DNA of 22,659 nt from Gracilaria caudata (lineage: Eukaryota; Rhodophyta; Florideophyceae; Gracilariales; Gracilariaceae), in NCBI GenBank assembly GCA_030374735.1, contig JASCIV010000366.1, positions 1 to 22,659 on the forward strand, read 5' to 3'. The notes beneath the pieces were generated by a model. It made no database searches, was not told where the DNA came from, and worked only from the letters and a program-made list of their open reading frames with translations. Numbering within the stretch: position 1 is the stretch's first letter; every line of letters begins with the position of its first letter. The position numbers and the translations under genes are program-made. Shown piece by piece: positions 10,120 through 18,981 of the stretch.

Positions 10120-12330
10120 TTAGGCCTTTCGCTGGTTGTGTCGCCGCGCCCTCCTACTCGATTCCTTTTTGTTTTTCATGTCTTTCTTGTGAATAAGAAC
10201 CATTTTCTTTATTTCCCAAACACCTCCATACCCGTTTGAATACCCGAGAAAACACTTGATGGCCTCCACGCACATCTCCAGTGAATACGGTTCATTCGCA
10301 TCGAGAATCTGCCCTCTCTCTGCGTTAACGCAGATCACGAGATTTACGTTTAGGCTACGCAATCTTTCGAGAAAAATGCCGTCTTTCTGCTGGACAATCC
10401 ACCTCAATTTGTCCACTTCTCCTGAACCAAGCCTAACTCGGCGCAAATTAATCGTCTTAGCATGCTCATTGTCCATCGCACCGCATCTGCGAAGGAAACC
10501 ATCAGAGCCGCACTTGGCTTTAGAGCAACCGCTCTGGCATACTCCTCACCCACCATAACATTGATCGCATTCGCAATGGACGCTTGCAGGCATATACTTA
10601 CGCTTCCTGTCACTAGCATCCGCTCCTCATGAAGTTCGTGCTCCCTCGAACGCTCCGTTACCTATCTCGTTTCCGATGCCGACACACGCACCGACACCAT
10701 CGGATGTTTCAGGCAAAACTCGTCCAGCGCATCGGTCACCCCCTTGGGCTCCTCTACCACCACCCTATATGAGTCTGTGAGCTTCTCATACTTCAACTCC
10801 CACCAAATCTCACCATCCCGTATGCCCCTCTCCTGACGCGTTCGCTAACATAATGCCTGACAGCGAAAACAGCTTTATCTCATGCCACCCCCAATGGGGC
10901 TCTTCGTCGTTGTGCGCATAGCCCAGGTAAGCATTTGCGCGGTGTATGTAAGCGTTATGTCTGATATGGAGGTTCAAATGTCTGGCGTATGCCTGGTTTG
11001 ACACATTTTCGTATCTGTGTCGTATACATGTCGCGTTTACATCGCATGCGTTCCTAATGCGCGACTGATGTTCATCGATGTAACGGCAGAAAAAAAAAAA
11101 GTTTTGAGGTTGGCACTCTGTCTGTTACGTGCATGTCATGTGTCGAGAACATACATAAATCCAACATGTATAGGATATGTACACTACATAGATACGACAT
11201 GGATACGGCACGTATCAGAATTATGCCAAGACCAGCCACACACCAGGAAACTGGACCCCAAAATCTGACATGGATCATATATACACCTGGCAAATGTTCC
11301 CCTGGGTAGTATCGACCGCCTCGCAAGGCCACAATCCAACTTTGGACCGCTGCATGGTGTCGTACGCCACAAACATAACGAGTCGATTGACCACTCTTCC
11401 CCGTCCTCCTCATCATACAGACCCCATCGTTGGGCGACATCGTGGGAAAAACGTGGCCCTGGGGGTGCGCTGCACCACGAAGCAATGGACTCTCCAGCGA
11501 GTACGACCAACTGGCTATGCTGTATCCGCCGCGCATCACCATCAATGTGCTCAATCTGGAAGCGCTCTTTGCGATTTTCGTGGCTTTTGTACATACAGAC
11601 TATCGCACACAACGTCCAAGTCCAATCCAACTTGCCAAAATTCGTGTTGTACCTTTCTTGCGAACCTCGCCGTTCTCGCGTGATCTTTAAGACGCTGCTG
11701 CACAAAAGCGCCGAGATTTGCCGTGCTGCACTGCGCGCCTTATCGAGCCCTAAGCTCACGGGCCTTTTTCATCTTGGACATGTACTTCGGTTTCTGCTGC
11801 GCTTTTCGGGCGTCATGCCGTCGCAACTTTCCTGCGTACGCGGCATGCGCGACAATTAGCCTCTAAGGAGGAGCTGCACGCTGCGCGGGGGATCCCTCCG
11901 CGCCTCGCATCTCAATTCGCGCAGTTCCTATTACATCCTTCTAACGGCTCGTGCGCCGCCCTCGGTCTCCCCCCCTGCGCCGCAAGACCCCACATCTTTT
12001 CTTAGTAATCCTTCGTCGTCGCCGCTCTGCGGCGTTTTGGAGCCCTGCACGATCCAGAGATCGTTGAACTCGTCACTAACGGGACTAAAGCACGACAAAG
12101 GGATCGGGAAACACCGTTCAAGAAACGCGCGCAAACCCTTTGCACTTCACTTTCTTCCTGGCCCCGCGCCCTCTACCTTTGTCTCACCCGCCCACGCCAC
12201 AGAGACAGCCGCCCGTTCCCATTCCAGCTTTTCCCGTACCGTCTGCGCGCGCTGTGTAACGGCCTTGTCATCTTTAAGCCATCGCTTCACGGCGTCTTTC
12301 TCTTTTGAGCAGGATGCGCGCAAAACGGGG
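10120..12330 (-). pseudogene. Antisense decayed ORF block inside the copia element
   Basis: Between the end of pol and the right LTR the protein-like sequence is on the opposite strand. From the right it starts near 12330 with EKDAVKRWLKDDKAVTQRAQ and RAAVSVAWAGE (TGA near 12160), continues through frame-shifted fragments, then ALRGGRYY at 11310. After a MITE (10922-11306) it goes on as AHNDEEPHWGWHEIKLFSLS, frameshift, WWELKYEKLTDSYRVVVEEP, an in-frame TAG, MLVTGSVSICLQASIANAIN, frameshift, and finally VRLGSGEVDKLRWIVQQKDG to a stop at 10120. Deleting the MITE plus one TAG/CTA re-joins the frame. I recognise no domain. It could be an extra antisense ORF of the copia family, a captured gene, or an older transposon into which things were inserted. 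Confidence 0.45.
10922..11306 (-). mobile_element. 385-bp MITE, copy 2 (inverted)
   Basis: This is the second member of the family seen at 9558-9944, in opposite orientation. Ends: CCCAGGTAAGCATTTGCGCG on the left; on the right the complementary strand reads CCCAGGGGAACATTTGCCAG, so about 30 bp of terminal inverted repeat. Flanked by the 3-bp direct repeat TAG (10919-10921 and 11307-11309). It interrupts a minus-strand frame that becomes continuous (GGRYY to AHNDEEP) when the element and one TAG are removed. It holds an A-run at 11089-11100. No coding capacity. Confidence 0.8.
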
Positions 12331-12333
12331 GGA
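12322..12333 (+). promoter_or_regulatory. Polypurine tract before the right LTR
   Basis: AAAACGGGGGGA ends directly at the TGTCATT start of the right repeat. A purine run touching the 3' LTR is the usual primer site for plus-strand synthesis in LTR retrotransposons. It supports reading the 261/239-bp repeats as LTRs and the element as plus-strand. Confidence 0.6.
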
Positions 12334-12572
12334 TGTCATTGCTGTCCAGCGCGCTTGGCCGCACCGGGCGATCTGCTCACCTCCAAGCACCTTCCGTCTA
12401 AAAGAATATCAGTAAATTGGGTCGCCGGCCACGTCCAAGAGCCCGGGAATGACGTGCACCGGCACGACACGGCTTTTACCTCTCTCTTCCCCTTGCTCTT
12501 TCGCACAGCGTCATCACTCTCTACAAACCGCCCGACACTCTGTAGCGCTGCAAAATATCCTCCGCTGCCTCA
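12334..12572 (+). repeat. Right LTR of the copia element
   Basis: This 239-bp copy corresponds to 3547-3807, with many substitutions and one gap of about 20 bp, which indicates old age. It starts TGTCATTGCTGTCC and ends CCGCTGCCTCA. It follows a polypurine tract. The sequence after it (GATTAACCG) does not match the left flank. Confidence 0.75.
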
Positions 12573-12732
12573 GATTAACCGTTCGTAGGCGCAGTGCAAC
12601 ACTGCAAGGTCGCGCGGTTTTAATCATGTCGTGCATGCCAGCGGCGCAGCGAAGTGTGCCTGCCACGGCACGGCGCATACAACAACGTGTGTGTGGCGCC
12701 TTCGCCTTGCGTGAGGCGAACAGATATCAACA

Positions 12733-12788
12733 GCGTGCGCGTGGCGGGTGGCACGCGGCGCGTGGTGCGTGGCACGTGGCGCGTGGTG
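12733..12788. repeat. Short GC-rich tandem repeat
   Basis: Imperfect repetition of a unit near GGCGCGTGGTGCGTGGCAC. It resembles in style, but does not match, the minisatellite at 3353-3493; both lie close to the outer side of a copia LTR. Confidence 0.5.
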
Positions 12789-13236
12789 AGCGGCCAGCTG
12801 TGAACAGCTTGAGTGAGTCCCGCGCTGGCGCAGTACTGTACGAGCCGACACGCTCTCCACAATGACAGCTTCTGGATTATTTTATAATCAAAAATAATGC
12901 ACATGGTTTCGACCCGTATTGGCGTGGATGCGAACGCGCCCACGCATAGCTTGTAGCAGGTACCGTCGTACGCAAGGTAGGTTGGCAAGGACGCACGTCG
13001 TGTCTCTTCGATGCGGACACGGAGGTCGATCTTCGATGTTCCATCGCGCACGGGAGAGCGCTTCGTCATGAACGTGCGCCACCCTGATTTTAGGTACGCC
13101 GCGACGCTCCGTCGGCTCTCCACGCACGCGCTCAGCCTGCCACCCCTCTTCGCTGTGCTCGTCCCGCCACTTGCGCACATCGTCGCACTTTAGCTGGTGG
13201 CGTTTTCACCGCTTCCACTGCTCGCCGTCCTCTCGC

Positions 13237-13272
13237 CGCTCACCGCGCCGCTCACCGCGCCGCTCACCGCGA
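13237..13272. repeat. 12-bp tandem repeat, three units
   Basis: CGCTCACCGCGC occurs three times head to tail (the last unit ends in A). On the minus strand it reads as repeated GAVS or as repeated ERRG depending on frame. The surrounding minus-strand frame 13190-13525 is otherwise unrecognised. Confidence 0.8.
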
Positions 13273-13404
13273 GCTCGTACGTTGTGCTCGCGCTGTTATG
13301 CGTTCGTTTTGCGTCGTCGTTGCCACCGCTCGTCCGCCTCGCGTCGCTTCGCGAGTTTGTTAGCGCCTGAAATGCCGCTGTCTGGCTGCTCGTCGTAGCG
13401 CAAG

Positions 13405-14454
13405 TCTTGCCCCGTGGCTCACGTGCAGCGCTTTTGTGCGGTATCCGCTCTCTGTTATCGCGTGCTGCATGCTGTGCTGTACCTCGGCGCACTGCTGCCC
13501 GGCGAGCTCCGTGCGTCGCTGTCACACCGCCTACATCTCTCCGGCGTGCACTTATTAAATCGTTCTTTTCCCCTCCTCTTCCTCTTTAGTGGACCATGCG
13601 TTCATCGTGGTCATTTGCACCTGTGCACAATCGCAGATCAGCACGAGCGTGCTGCATCTCACGCTCTCGTTGAGCTCGGCGGCGTATTATGACTCCATGT
13701 ACGAGTTCCTCCCGGAGCCATTTGCTCACCGCATTGATCGCGTACTCCCACACTCTCATCTGTCTTTCAGTGTGCAGGCTCGAGTTGCGGGCAAACGCCC
13801 TCTACGAGAGGCTTGCCGCCACCACCCTAGAAGAAGGACACGGGGTGTGCACGGGGCGTGCACGGGTTTATTTAGAGAATTGGGTGTTCAAATTTTCAAT
13901 CTATCCCGTGCACCGTCCGTGCATATCCCAATTTTGAACATTTAATTTTCTAAATAGACCCGTGCACGCCCCGTGCACACCCCACGTCAAAATGATTCTC
14001 TTAAAGACCAGCGCAAGCGACACGCTGCCGGAAACACTATGCGCCATGCGCTCTTCGCGTCGGTGGGAAAGAGAGAACTAAGCGTGTACCTGACGCTTAT
14101 AAACATGACGTTCGTGGCGGTGTTACAGGCGAACAGAACGCGTGCGGTGGTGGACCCCCATGTGTGGCGGCTGCGCGCTACTGACGGAAGCGGCCATGGT
14201 GCGGTCGAGAATGCGTGCGGCGTGGTTTCGAAAAGCCGATCGCTGTGCGCTTTGTCTTTGGGGGGATGTGGGCGACGAGTGCATGCTCATCGCCTGAAAG
14301 AGCGCTTGGGCGTAAACACATGGCAGACGCACTCCAGCTGAAGCCACAATTACTCTGCTACGAACGTCACGCACTGCAACAAATGTATTGCGCCACAACG
14401 TGCGCGCGGCCCGTGGCGCACGACTTGGTGCGGGTGGTGGCGGGTGGTGTGTGA
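13405..14454 (+). pseudogene. Decayed unknown ORF, interrupted by a MITE
   Basis: A chain of plus-strand protein-like pieces in changing frames: VQRFCAVSALCYRVLHAVLY (from about 13424), then a hydrophobic stretch FIVVICTCAQ followed by SAAYYDSMYEFLPEPFAHRI (13600-13740), then RANALYERLAATTLEEGH, cut by the 142-bp MITE, then VKMILLKTSASD, then ELSVYLTLINMTFVAVLQAN and VVDPHVWRLRATDG, and finally LKPQLLCYERHALQQMY ending with TGA near 14454. Removing the MITE with one AC keeps the frame. Frame changes at about 13760 and 14075 mean it is broken as it stands, unless introns that I cannot define explain them. No family recognised. Confidence 0.35.
13842..13983. mobile_element. 142-bp foldback MITE
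   Basis: The two ends are 51-bp inverted repeats with about five mismatches: the left starts GGGGTGTGCACGGGGCGTGC, the right ends GCACGCCCCGTGCACACCCC. Only about 40 bp of centre separates them, so the element can fold into a near-complete hairpin. The flanks show a possible 2-bp duplication, AC (13840-13841 and 13984-13985). Deleting the element plus one AC joins a plus-strand frame (EEGH to VKMI). No coding capacity. Confidence 0.8.
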
Positions 14455-14913
14455 CCTGCTGTGGGACGGCGGGCGATTGGCGTACGCTGGGGGCGTTTTA
14501 GGGGTTTTCGTTGCGCGTTGGCGTTCCCGGTGGCACACCGCGAGAAACCTTTTGGACCAAAGGCACAATGCGGTCGCCCATGGTCAGGTGGCCGAGAATG
14601 ATGGGGGAGCCGAGGTTCAGGAAAGAAGGAGTGGTAGAGGGAGGCGTGGCGAAGAGCAGATAGATGGAGATGGCGGCATTGACAGCTTTGGTTCAGCTAG
14701 CATGCACAGATGATAGCGTGTCGTGCAAGTAGCGCTCCTACGTCACTTCGGCTCCGTGTTCGTGTATTTCCCCAAAATATTTTTGAGGCGGCAGCACGCA
14801 GCAATGTCGCTGAGCCCGCCAGCGCATGGCCCGATATCAGTTTCCTCTAAATGCATCATGCTATTTACTGTAGTGCAAGCCCAGAAAGGGGTTAAGAACC
14901 ACGAAAACGGTTA
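14455..14913. other. Intergenic, nothing recognised
   Basis: GC-rich at the left, more balanced to the right. A plus frame at 14444-14713 and smaller ones exist, but they lack protein-like character. I see no repeats, RNA gene or regulatory motif that I can support. Confidence 0.4.
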
Positions 14914-15208
14914 GATCTACCTCTCGCGAAGAAAACCCAGCGAGCAGAGCCCCCTCAAAGCTGATGCGAAAAGACCGGTGTGTAAGGCCGAGATCACCCG
15001 TCACGACGTGCGGAGAGAGGTCGAAAAGGCAACCGGAAATCCGGGAGTATCTGTAACGAGGTGTGTTGTCCACGAGAGTGGGGAGCTTGGGTCTACCGGT
15101 GCATTCGGTCTCGCGCGTATGGCTGGGCAACGCTGGGAATGCGAAACGAAACCTATTGAACCTGGCGAATATATACTCAACGATATTGTTCCGCTTGGTA
15201 TCACATAG
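14914..15208 (+). CDS. Hypothetical ORF, uncertain
   Basis: After an in-frame TAG (14911-14913) a frame stays open to TAG 15206-15208, about 97 residues, with no ATG at its beginning; it might be a terminal exon or gene fragment. The segment EITRHDVRREVEKATGNPGV and the end GEYILNDIVPLGIT look protein-like. A minus-strand frame across the same bases (15001-15606 and 14861-15214) is also long, and would lie downstream of the DIRS-like gene on its strand, so the coding strand is not settled. No family recognised. Confidence 0.25.
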
Positions 15209-15274
15209 GAACACTTTAGTTCACTTTCCAATGAGTTGAGATGTTTCCCAGCTAACTCCGTCATAATATTACCA

Positions 15275-15395
15275 ATTGTTTGACCTTCAGGTCGAACGAA
15301 GACGAAAGCCTCTTTATTCCACGTTGGGGGAGAAAGCTTCTTCCTCCCGATGTGAGGTGTCTCCGAAAGGGCGGCTCCCTCGGAGCGCCGGGTTC
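15275..15395 (-). repeat. 121-bp direct repeat, distal copy
   Basis: Identical in length to 15637-15757 and differing at about five positions. Starts ATTGTTTGACCTTCAGGTCG on the plus strand and ends GGAGCGCCGGGTTC. It contains the small palindrome GACCTTCAGGTC. It lies downstream of the minus-strand DIRS-like gene; see the proximal copy. Confidence 0.9.
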
Positions 15396-15636
15396 TACCT
15401 TCAAAAACCGCCTCGCGGGGTTGGGTGGGCGGGAAACTTTTTGACGAGCAGCGAGGCACCGAGCCTTCTCCGATGCGGTGACTGAGATCGCGCCACGGCG
15501 CAGCAAACCTTCGAAGCGTGAGTCGTCGCTCTGTCAGCGCGTTCCCGTGCGTCGTCGCGCTTGGGTAATCGGCTTGCGTCAAAAAGCGTCCTACACTGTG
15601 CGTCAAATAAAACCTCTTTTCGTCCCTGAAAATCCC

Positions 15637-15757
15637 ATTGTTTGACCTTCAGGTCGAACGAGGACGAAAGCCTCTTTATTGCACGTTGGGGGAGGAAGCT
15701 CCTTCCTCCCGATGTGAAGTGTCTCCGAAAGGGCGGCTCCCTCGGAGCGCCGGGTTC
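15637..15757 (-). repeat. 121-bp direct repeat, proximal copy
   Basis: Second copy of the 121-bp unit, 75 bp past the stop of the DIRS-like RT/RNase H frame and separated from the distal copy by 241 bp. Split direct repeats at the 3' end (B1-A2-B2) are known in Ngaro/PAT-type tyrosine-recombinase retrotransposons, which would make these B1 and B2 and the 241-bp spacer A2. I did not find an A1 copy upstream of the gene, so this role is inference. They could also be the ends of a small unrelated insertion. Confidence 0.85.
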
Positions 15758-15832
15758 CCGATGCCAAACCCTGAGTTGCTGCGGGCAGAAAGAGCAGCAG
15801 CTCAGTGTGCTCTGCGCAGCGCTTATTACATC

Positions 15833-18385
15833 TCAATCTGCTTCGTTGGGCTGAACTTTCGGGCGTGGTAGGTCGTCTGCGGGATTGATTTCGGAGGGGA
15901 TGTGGAGAACATGAGGCCTCATATTATAGGCTAATGCTATGGCGGCAAAACGTTTGCAACGCAGAGCGATTGGGATTGATGACGAATGTCCGTAGCGCAA
16001 CGCATACATTGTTACCATCTAGTCGGTGAAAAAAATAAGTCGGTGGTTTGAGTTTCCATTTCGCGCGGCCCAGTCGATAGCAAGCACTGCAGTAGCGGAT
16101 TCTAAGCAGTTAGTATGCTCACGCTTCTTCCACATATGAATAAAGGCCGTTCTCCAGGAAAGGCTTGGGATCAATCGCTCACGGACAGACGCCGAATCAG
16201 AACTTCCTACTCCCCGGCTTGGTTCGAGGTAGCTCAGACGTAGGAGAAATTCCACCAGCGTATGGGGAATCTTGGCGTAACGCACGGCACCTGCTGCCAT
16301 GGAGGCGTCGAAGGCTATGATTGTTGAGAAACATTTGTCCGTGAGATGAAAGTGCGAGAGCGGAAGCAATTCTGCCAGCAGCGCGACCTCGCGCTTCACG
16401 GGTTTCGTCAATCTCAATAATTCGCTCTTGTCGGTGGTGTCGCCTCCTGCAAGGAGCCGAAACACGGCATTCAACACGGACAGCAGAGGTCGGCGAATCA
16501 TGCAAACCCAAACGAGCTTCCCCGCAGTTCTCTGAAAATCGTCCCTAGAAACGCGCTTCGAACTCAGTAACCGTTCCAGGGAGGGTCTCAACGACTGAAG
16601 TCTTGTAGCAGGCAGATATATTCTGTTAGTTTCGAGACCCCATTCAAAACCGATGAAGGTTATCTTTGCCGTTTCGGGGGAGTGGAAAGTACTGGATTCT
16701 GAGAGCGTCAGCGGGAGGCCCGCGCTCTGGAAGTTCTCCCGAAGAAGTTGATAGATTCTGATGATGCTCTCGTCGGTCCAGCCAACAAATACGACGGAGA
16801 CGTCGTCGATGATGTGCAGCACCAACGGCGAAACACTGCTTAAGTAAAAGGGAGCTTGCTCTCTGTAGAACATTGCGGGTGCGAACGGATTGCATGCTGG
16901 GAAGCGATGCGTGCTCTCGTTCGCATACTGCAGCAGCGCCTTTTGCAAAACGAAGGAGGAAAAGGTGTGTGCGATATAAACTGACCACTTAAAGCCCATG
17001 GGCATTGTGGTTTGGGAGGGCCTGATAATATCATCGTCGGAAAGGGTGGTTTCGCATCGGGCTCCGATCTTGCGCTGAATACTGCTGGATAGGGACCCGT
17101 ATCTGACGGGTCTCATTGGGAAAAGCCGAGCGACCAATGGCGGCAACCGAATGTTGTGGAACATGTCCACGACATGAAAGAAAATTCTTTTAGCCTGCGC
17201 CTGGTCTTGGGAAATAATCGCGGCGAACATGCTTGGGTCGGGTAGTGGTGTACGTGGGGGCTCCGGCAACACCTGATTTTGCAAGCGCGGCCATGAGATC
17301 AGCCGATCTGCTAATTTGGATTTGGATATGGCAAAGAGAGTCATCTCCATGCGACCGTACGCTTCCCTTTCGATTTGGGACTCCCGCTTCTCCGGTTTGC
17401 ATAATATCATCTTTGAAGCGTCCATTCGGTGCAATAGATGAAGATATTCGGCTCTCGGTGCATAGATACGAAGTTTGGGTAGCTCGGATTGATCGTAGCA
17501 GTCCTTTAGGCTGCGAAGCATCGCGTTAAGTAAATCGGGGGATTCATACGAACCGTTCCCTCTGAATAGCTCCGAAATCGGCGAGGGCAAGGCGTTTATC
17601 CAGCTGTCGTAGTTGGGGGCGGATGATTTTGACTCGATTGGCAATGAAATTCGAGAGGAGACTATGGTCTTGAAGAGACCTCTCTGGAAGGCAGCCGCTG
17701 GGTTGGTGTAAATTTCATGATCATCTTCGCATCTAGAGAAATAGCAAGGCGCGTCTGCATGTCTTTCGACCGTTACGTGTGTGGTGATGCCGGATCTGAA
17801 AGCTGACAGCCCGTCCTTGTTAGTGTTTTGGGCTGCGACGGGGCGAGAGAAGCACTCGTAGTAGGCGTTTGGTGCGTTCCACGGTTGGGGCCCCGAAAGA
17901 AGCGCAGCTAGAGCCTTCTCGATATTTGCTTGGAGACAAGCTTCAGTGGTGAACGAGGCAGTGCTGCCGTGGCTTAGTTCGAAAGGGATGGGCTCGGCGC
18001 TGGAAGTTTGCGCCGGAGGGAGCGATAGTGGGTGGGGTAAGAAAGGTGAGGTGGAAAAAGGGGCCCCTGTGAACATATGAAGGGTACAGAGTATGGCCAA
18101 TGTATGGCCGTAATATTGTCGAAAAAATTGGTAATTTTTTGGCCATGCAATGTGCAAATAGTGGCCTGAGTATGGCCGAGATATTGCCTTCAGATATGGC
18201 CAACCGAAGGCCTCATTCAGCATGGCGGCGGCAGTCCGAGAAGTGGCCAGAATGGCCTGCTTCGCGGACACATTTGCGCTACTTTGAGAGTGCCCAACGT
18301 GTCCCGGGCCGTAGCGTCGGGCTGTCCATGTACGCCCGAAAAAAGGCCCAAAGCCGCTCGCAATCGACGGTGGCCAGAACGACAT
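15833..18385 (-). pseudogene. DIRS-like reverse transcriptase/RNase H, one in-frame UAG
   Basis: A 788-residue frame ends with TAG 16019-16021 and continues in the same frame for 61 codons to TGA 15833-15835. RT: ISWPRLQN (363-370), motif A FHVVDMFHNIRLP (Asp407), motif B TMPMGFKWSVYIAHTFSS (460-477), motif C LHIIDDVSVVFVG (Asp527, Asp528), then FIGFEW and IYLPATRLQSLRP, in the style of DIRS/Ngaro RTs. RNase H: IIAFDASM (Asp693), NCLESATAVLA (Glu762), IFFTD (Asp788), then the stop, then YALRYGHSS and IPSEINPADDLPR. All catalytic residues remain, and the stop lies directly after the third RNase H Asp. The start is uncertain; residues 1-110 look unrelated to the family. Either a recent nonsense mutation or readthrough. 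Confidence 0.8.
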
Positions 18386-18981
18386 AACTACCGTACCAGG
18401 CCAAGAATCTCACCAGTCTGGTACAAGGCATGTGGCTGATTTGTGGCTCAGTCTTGGCGTACTATGACCAAATTACTACTCTAATTGCGGCACAATACGA
18501 CCAGAGTATGCTGAACGATATGGGCGATATTATCTCCCGAATGGGTCAGACGCAGAACCCGTTATATATCTAAGATGGTCTGGATTCTACCACTAACTGA
18601 ACGAAGAACGCCATAATCGTGGCTCACGTTCACCCAATTCGCATACTAAACATGTACGCCGTACGACCGGGAACTGGTGTTTACATCAAATTAATACGCG
18701 ACGCGAAGCCGCACCCAAACCCCCAGTCGGAGGTCAGAGCAAAAACATGCATAACAAACTTTGAAGGGCCGCTGTGGAGTTATGGGATAGCTGGAAGAGC
18801 ACATGTGAAGGTCGGACGTCAAAGCGATGCCCTGTGACAGTCGAACTCGAGACTCTGAATGATTGTTAGGAGAGACATATCTCGCGACACGAAGGCCATC
18901 AAAGCCTTTTGGGGCGACGTATGGAGGGAATAACTTACTTTGCACGCCCGTAACCTCTGAGCATAAGCACAGGTCTTGCGC
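18386..18981. other. Region between the DIRS-like gene and gene A
   Basis: Contains a 72-residue plus frame (18619-18837, MAHVHPIRILNMYAVRPGTG ...) and a comparable minus frame (18691-18945); neither is recognised, and one may be a shadow of the other. The motifs TATGACCA and ATATGGGCGATATT near 18460-18530 resemble the TATGGCC words at 18090-18205. The 3' end of gene A borders it on the right. No terminal inverted repeat found. Confidence 0.35.

Larger units (their letters stand above)
3547..12572 (+). mobile_element. Degenerate Ty1/copia LTR retrotransposon with nested insertions
   Basis: Two diverged direct repeats, each starting TGTCATTGCTGTCC and ending CCTCCGCTGCCTCA, bracket a plus-strand series of gag, protease, integrase, RT and RNase H remnants. 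The integrase-before-RT order is diagnostic of Ty1/copia. A polypurine tract precedes the right repeat. Internal stops, frameshifts, an integrase deletion, a lost RT catalytic residue and at least three later insertions show that it is long dead. I find no matching 5-bp target duplication (AATTG on the left, GATTA on the right), so either the ends have mutated or the repeats belong to a rearranged copy. The 2.2 kb between the pol stop and the right repeat is an antisense ORF block, unusual for copia. Clade assignment needs an RT tree. Confidence 0.75.
12573..13404. other. GC-rich region with decayed minus-strand ORF fragments
   Basis: No intact gene. On the minus strand two protein-like fragments in different frames follow each other: LKCDDVRKWRDEHSEEGW near 13190-13130, then RTFMTKRSPVRDG, RVRIEETRRAS and YLAYDGTCYKLCVG down to about 12900. 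I take this as one frameshifted, unrecognised ORF. Two short tandem repeats lie in the region and are listed separately. No RNA gene seen. Confidence 0.35.
15275..18385 (-). mobile_element. DIRS-like retrotransposon remnant
   Basis: The element is defined by its minus-strand RT/RNase H frame (18385-15833) and the two 121-bp direct repeats that follow it. No tyrosine recombinase ORF is recognisable in the window, so it is either truncated, lacks one, or has lost it. The 5' boundary is not visible; the N-terminal ~110 codons overlap a stretch of repeated TATGGCC motifs (18090-18205) and may not be ancestral. Confidence 0.55.

Noticed and set aside
9558..11306. One large transposon with 385-bp terminal inverted repeats enclosing 9945-10921
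   Set aside because: The left arm sits precisely inside the RNase H gene with its own TGA duplication, and the right arm has its own TAG duplication and own TIRs, so these are two separate insertions.
3547..12572. Matching 5-bp target duplication for the copia LTRs
   Set aside because: Flanks AATTG and GATTA do not match, so I do not claim one.
13735..13775. Tiny intron GTACTC...CTTTCAG in the decayed ORF at 13405-14454
   Set aside because: It would be 29 nt and its removal does not join the upstream frame to the downstream frame.
16197..17034. Minus-strand ORFs 16197-16511, 16644-16988 and 16840-17034
   Set aside because: They are shadows of the DIRS-like RT in other frames.
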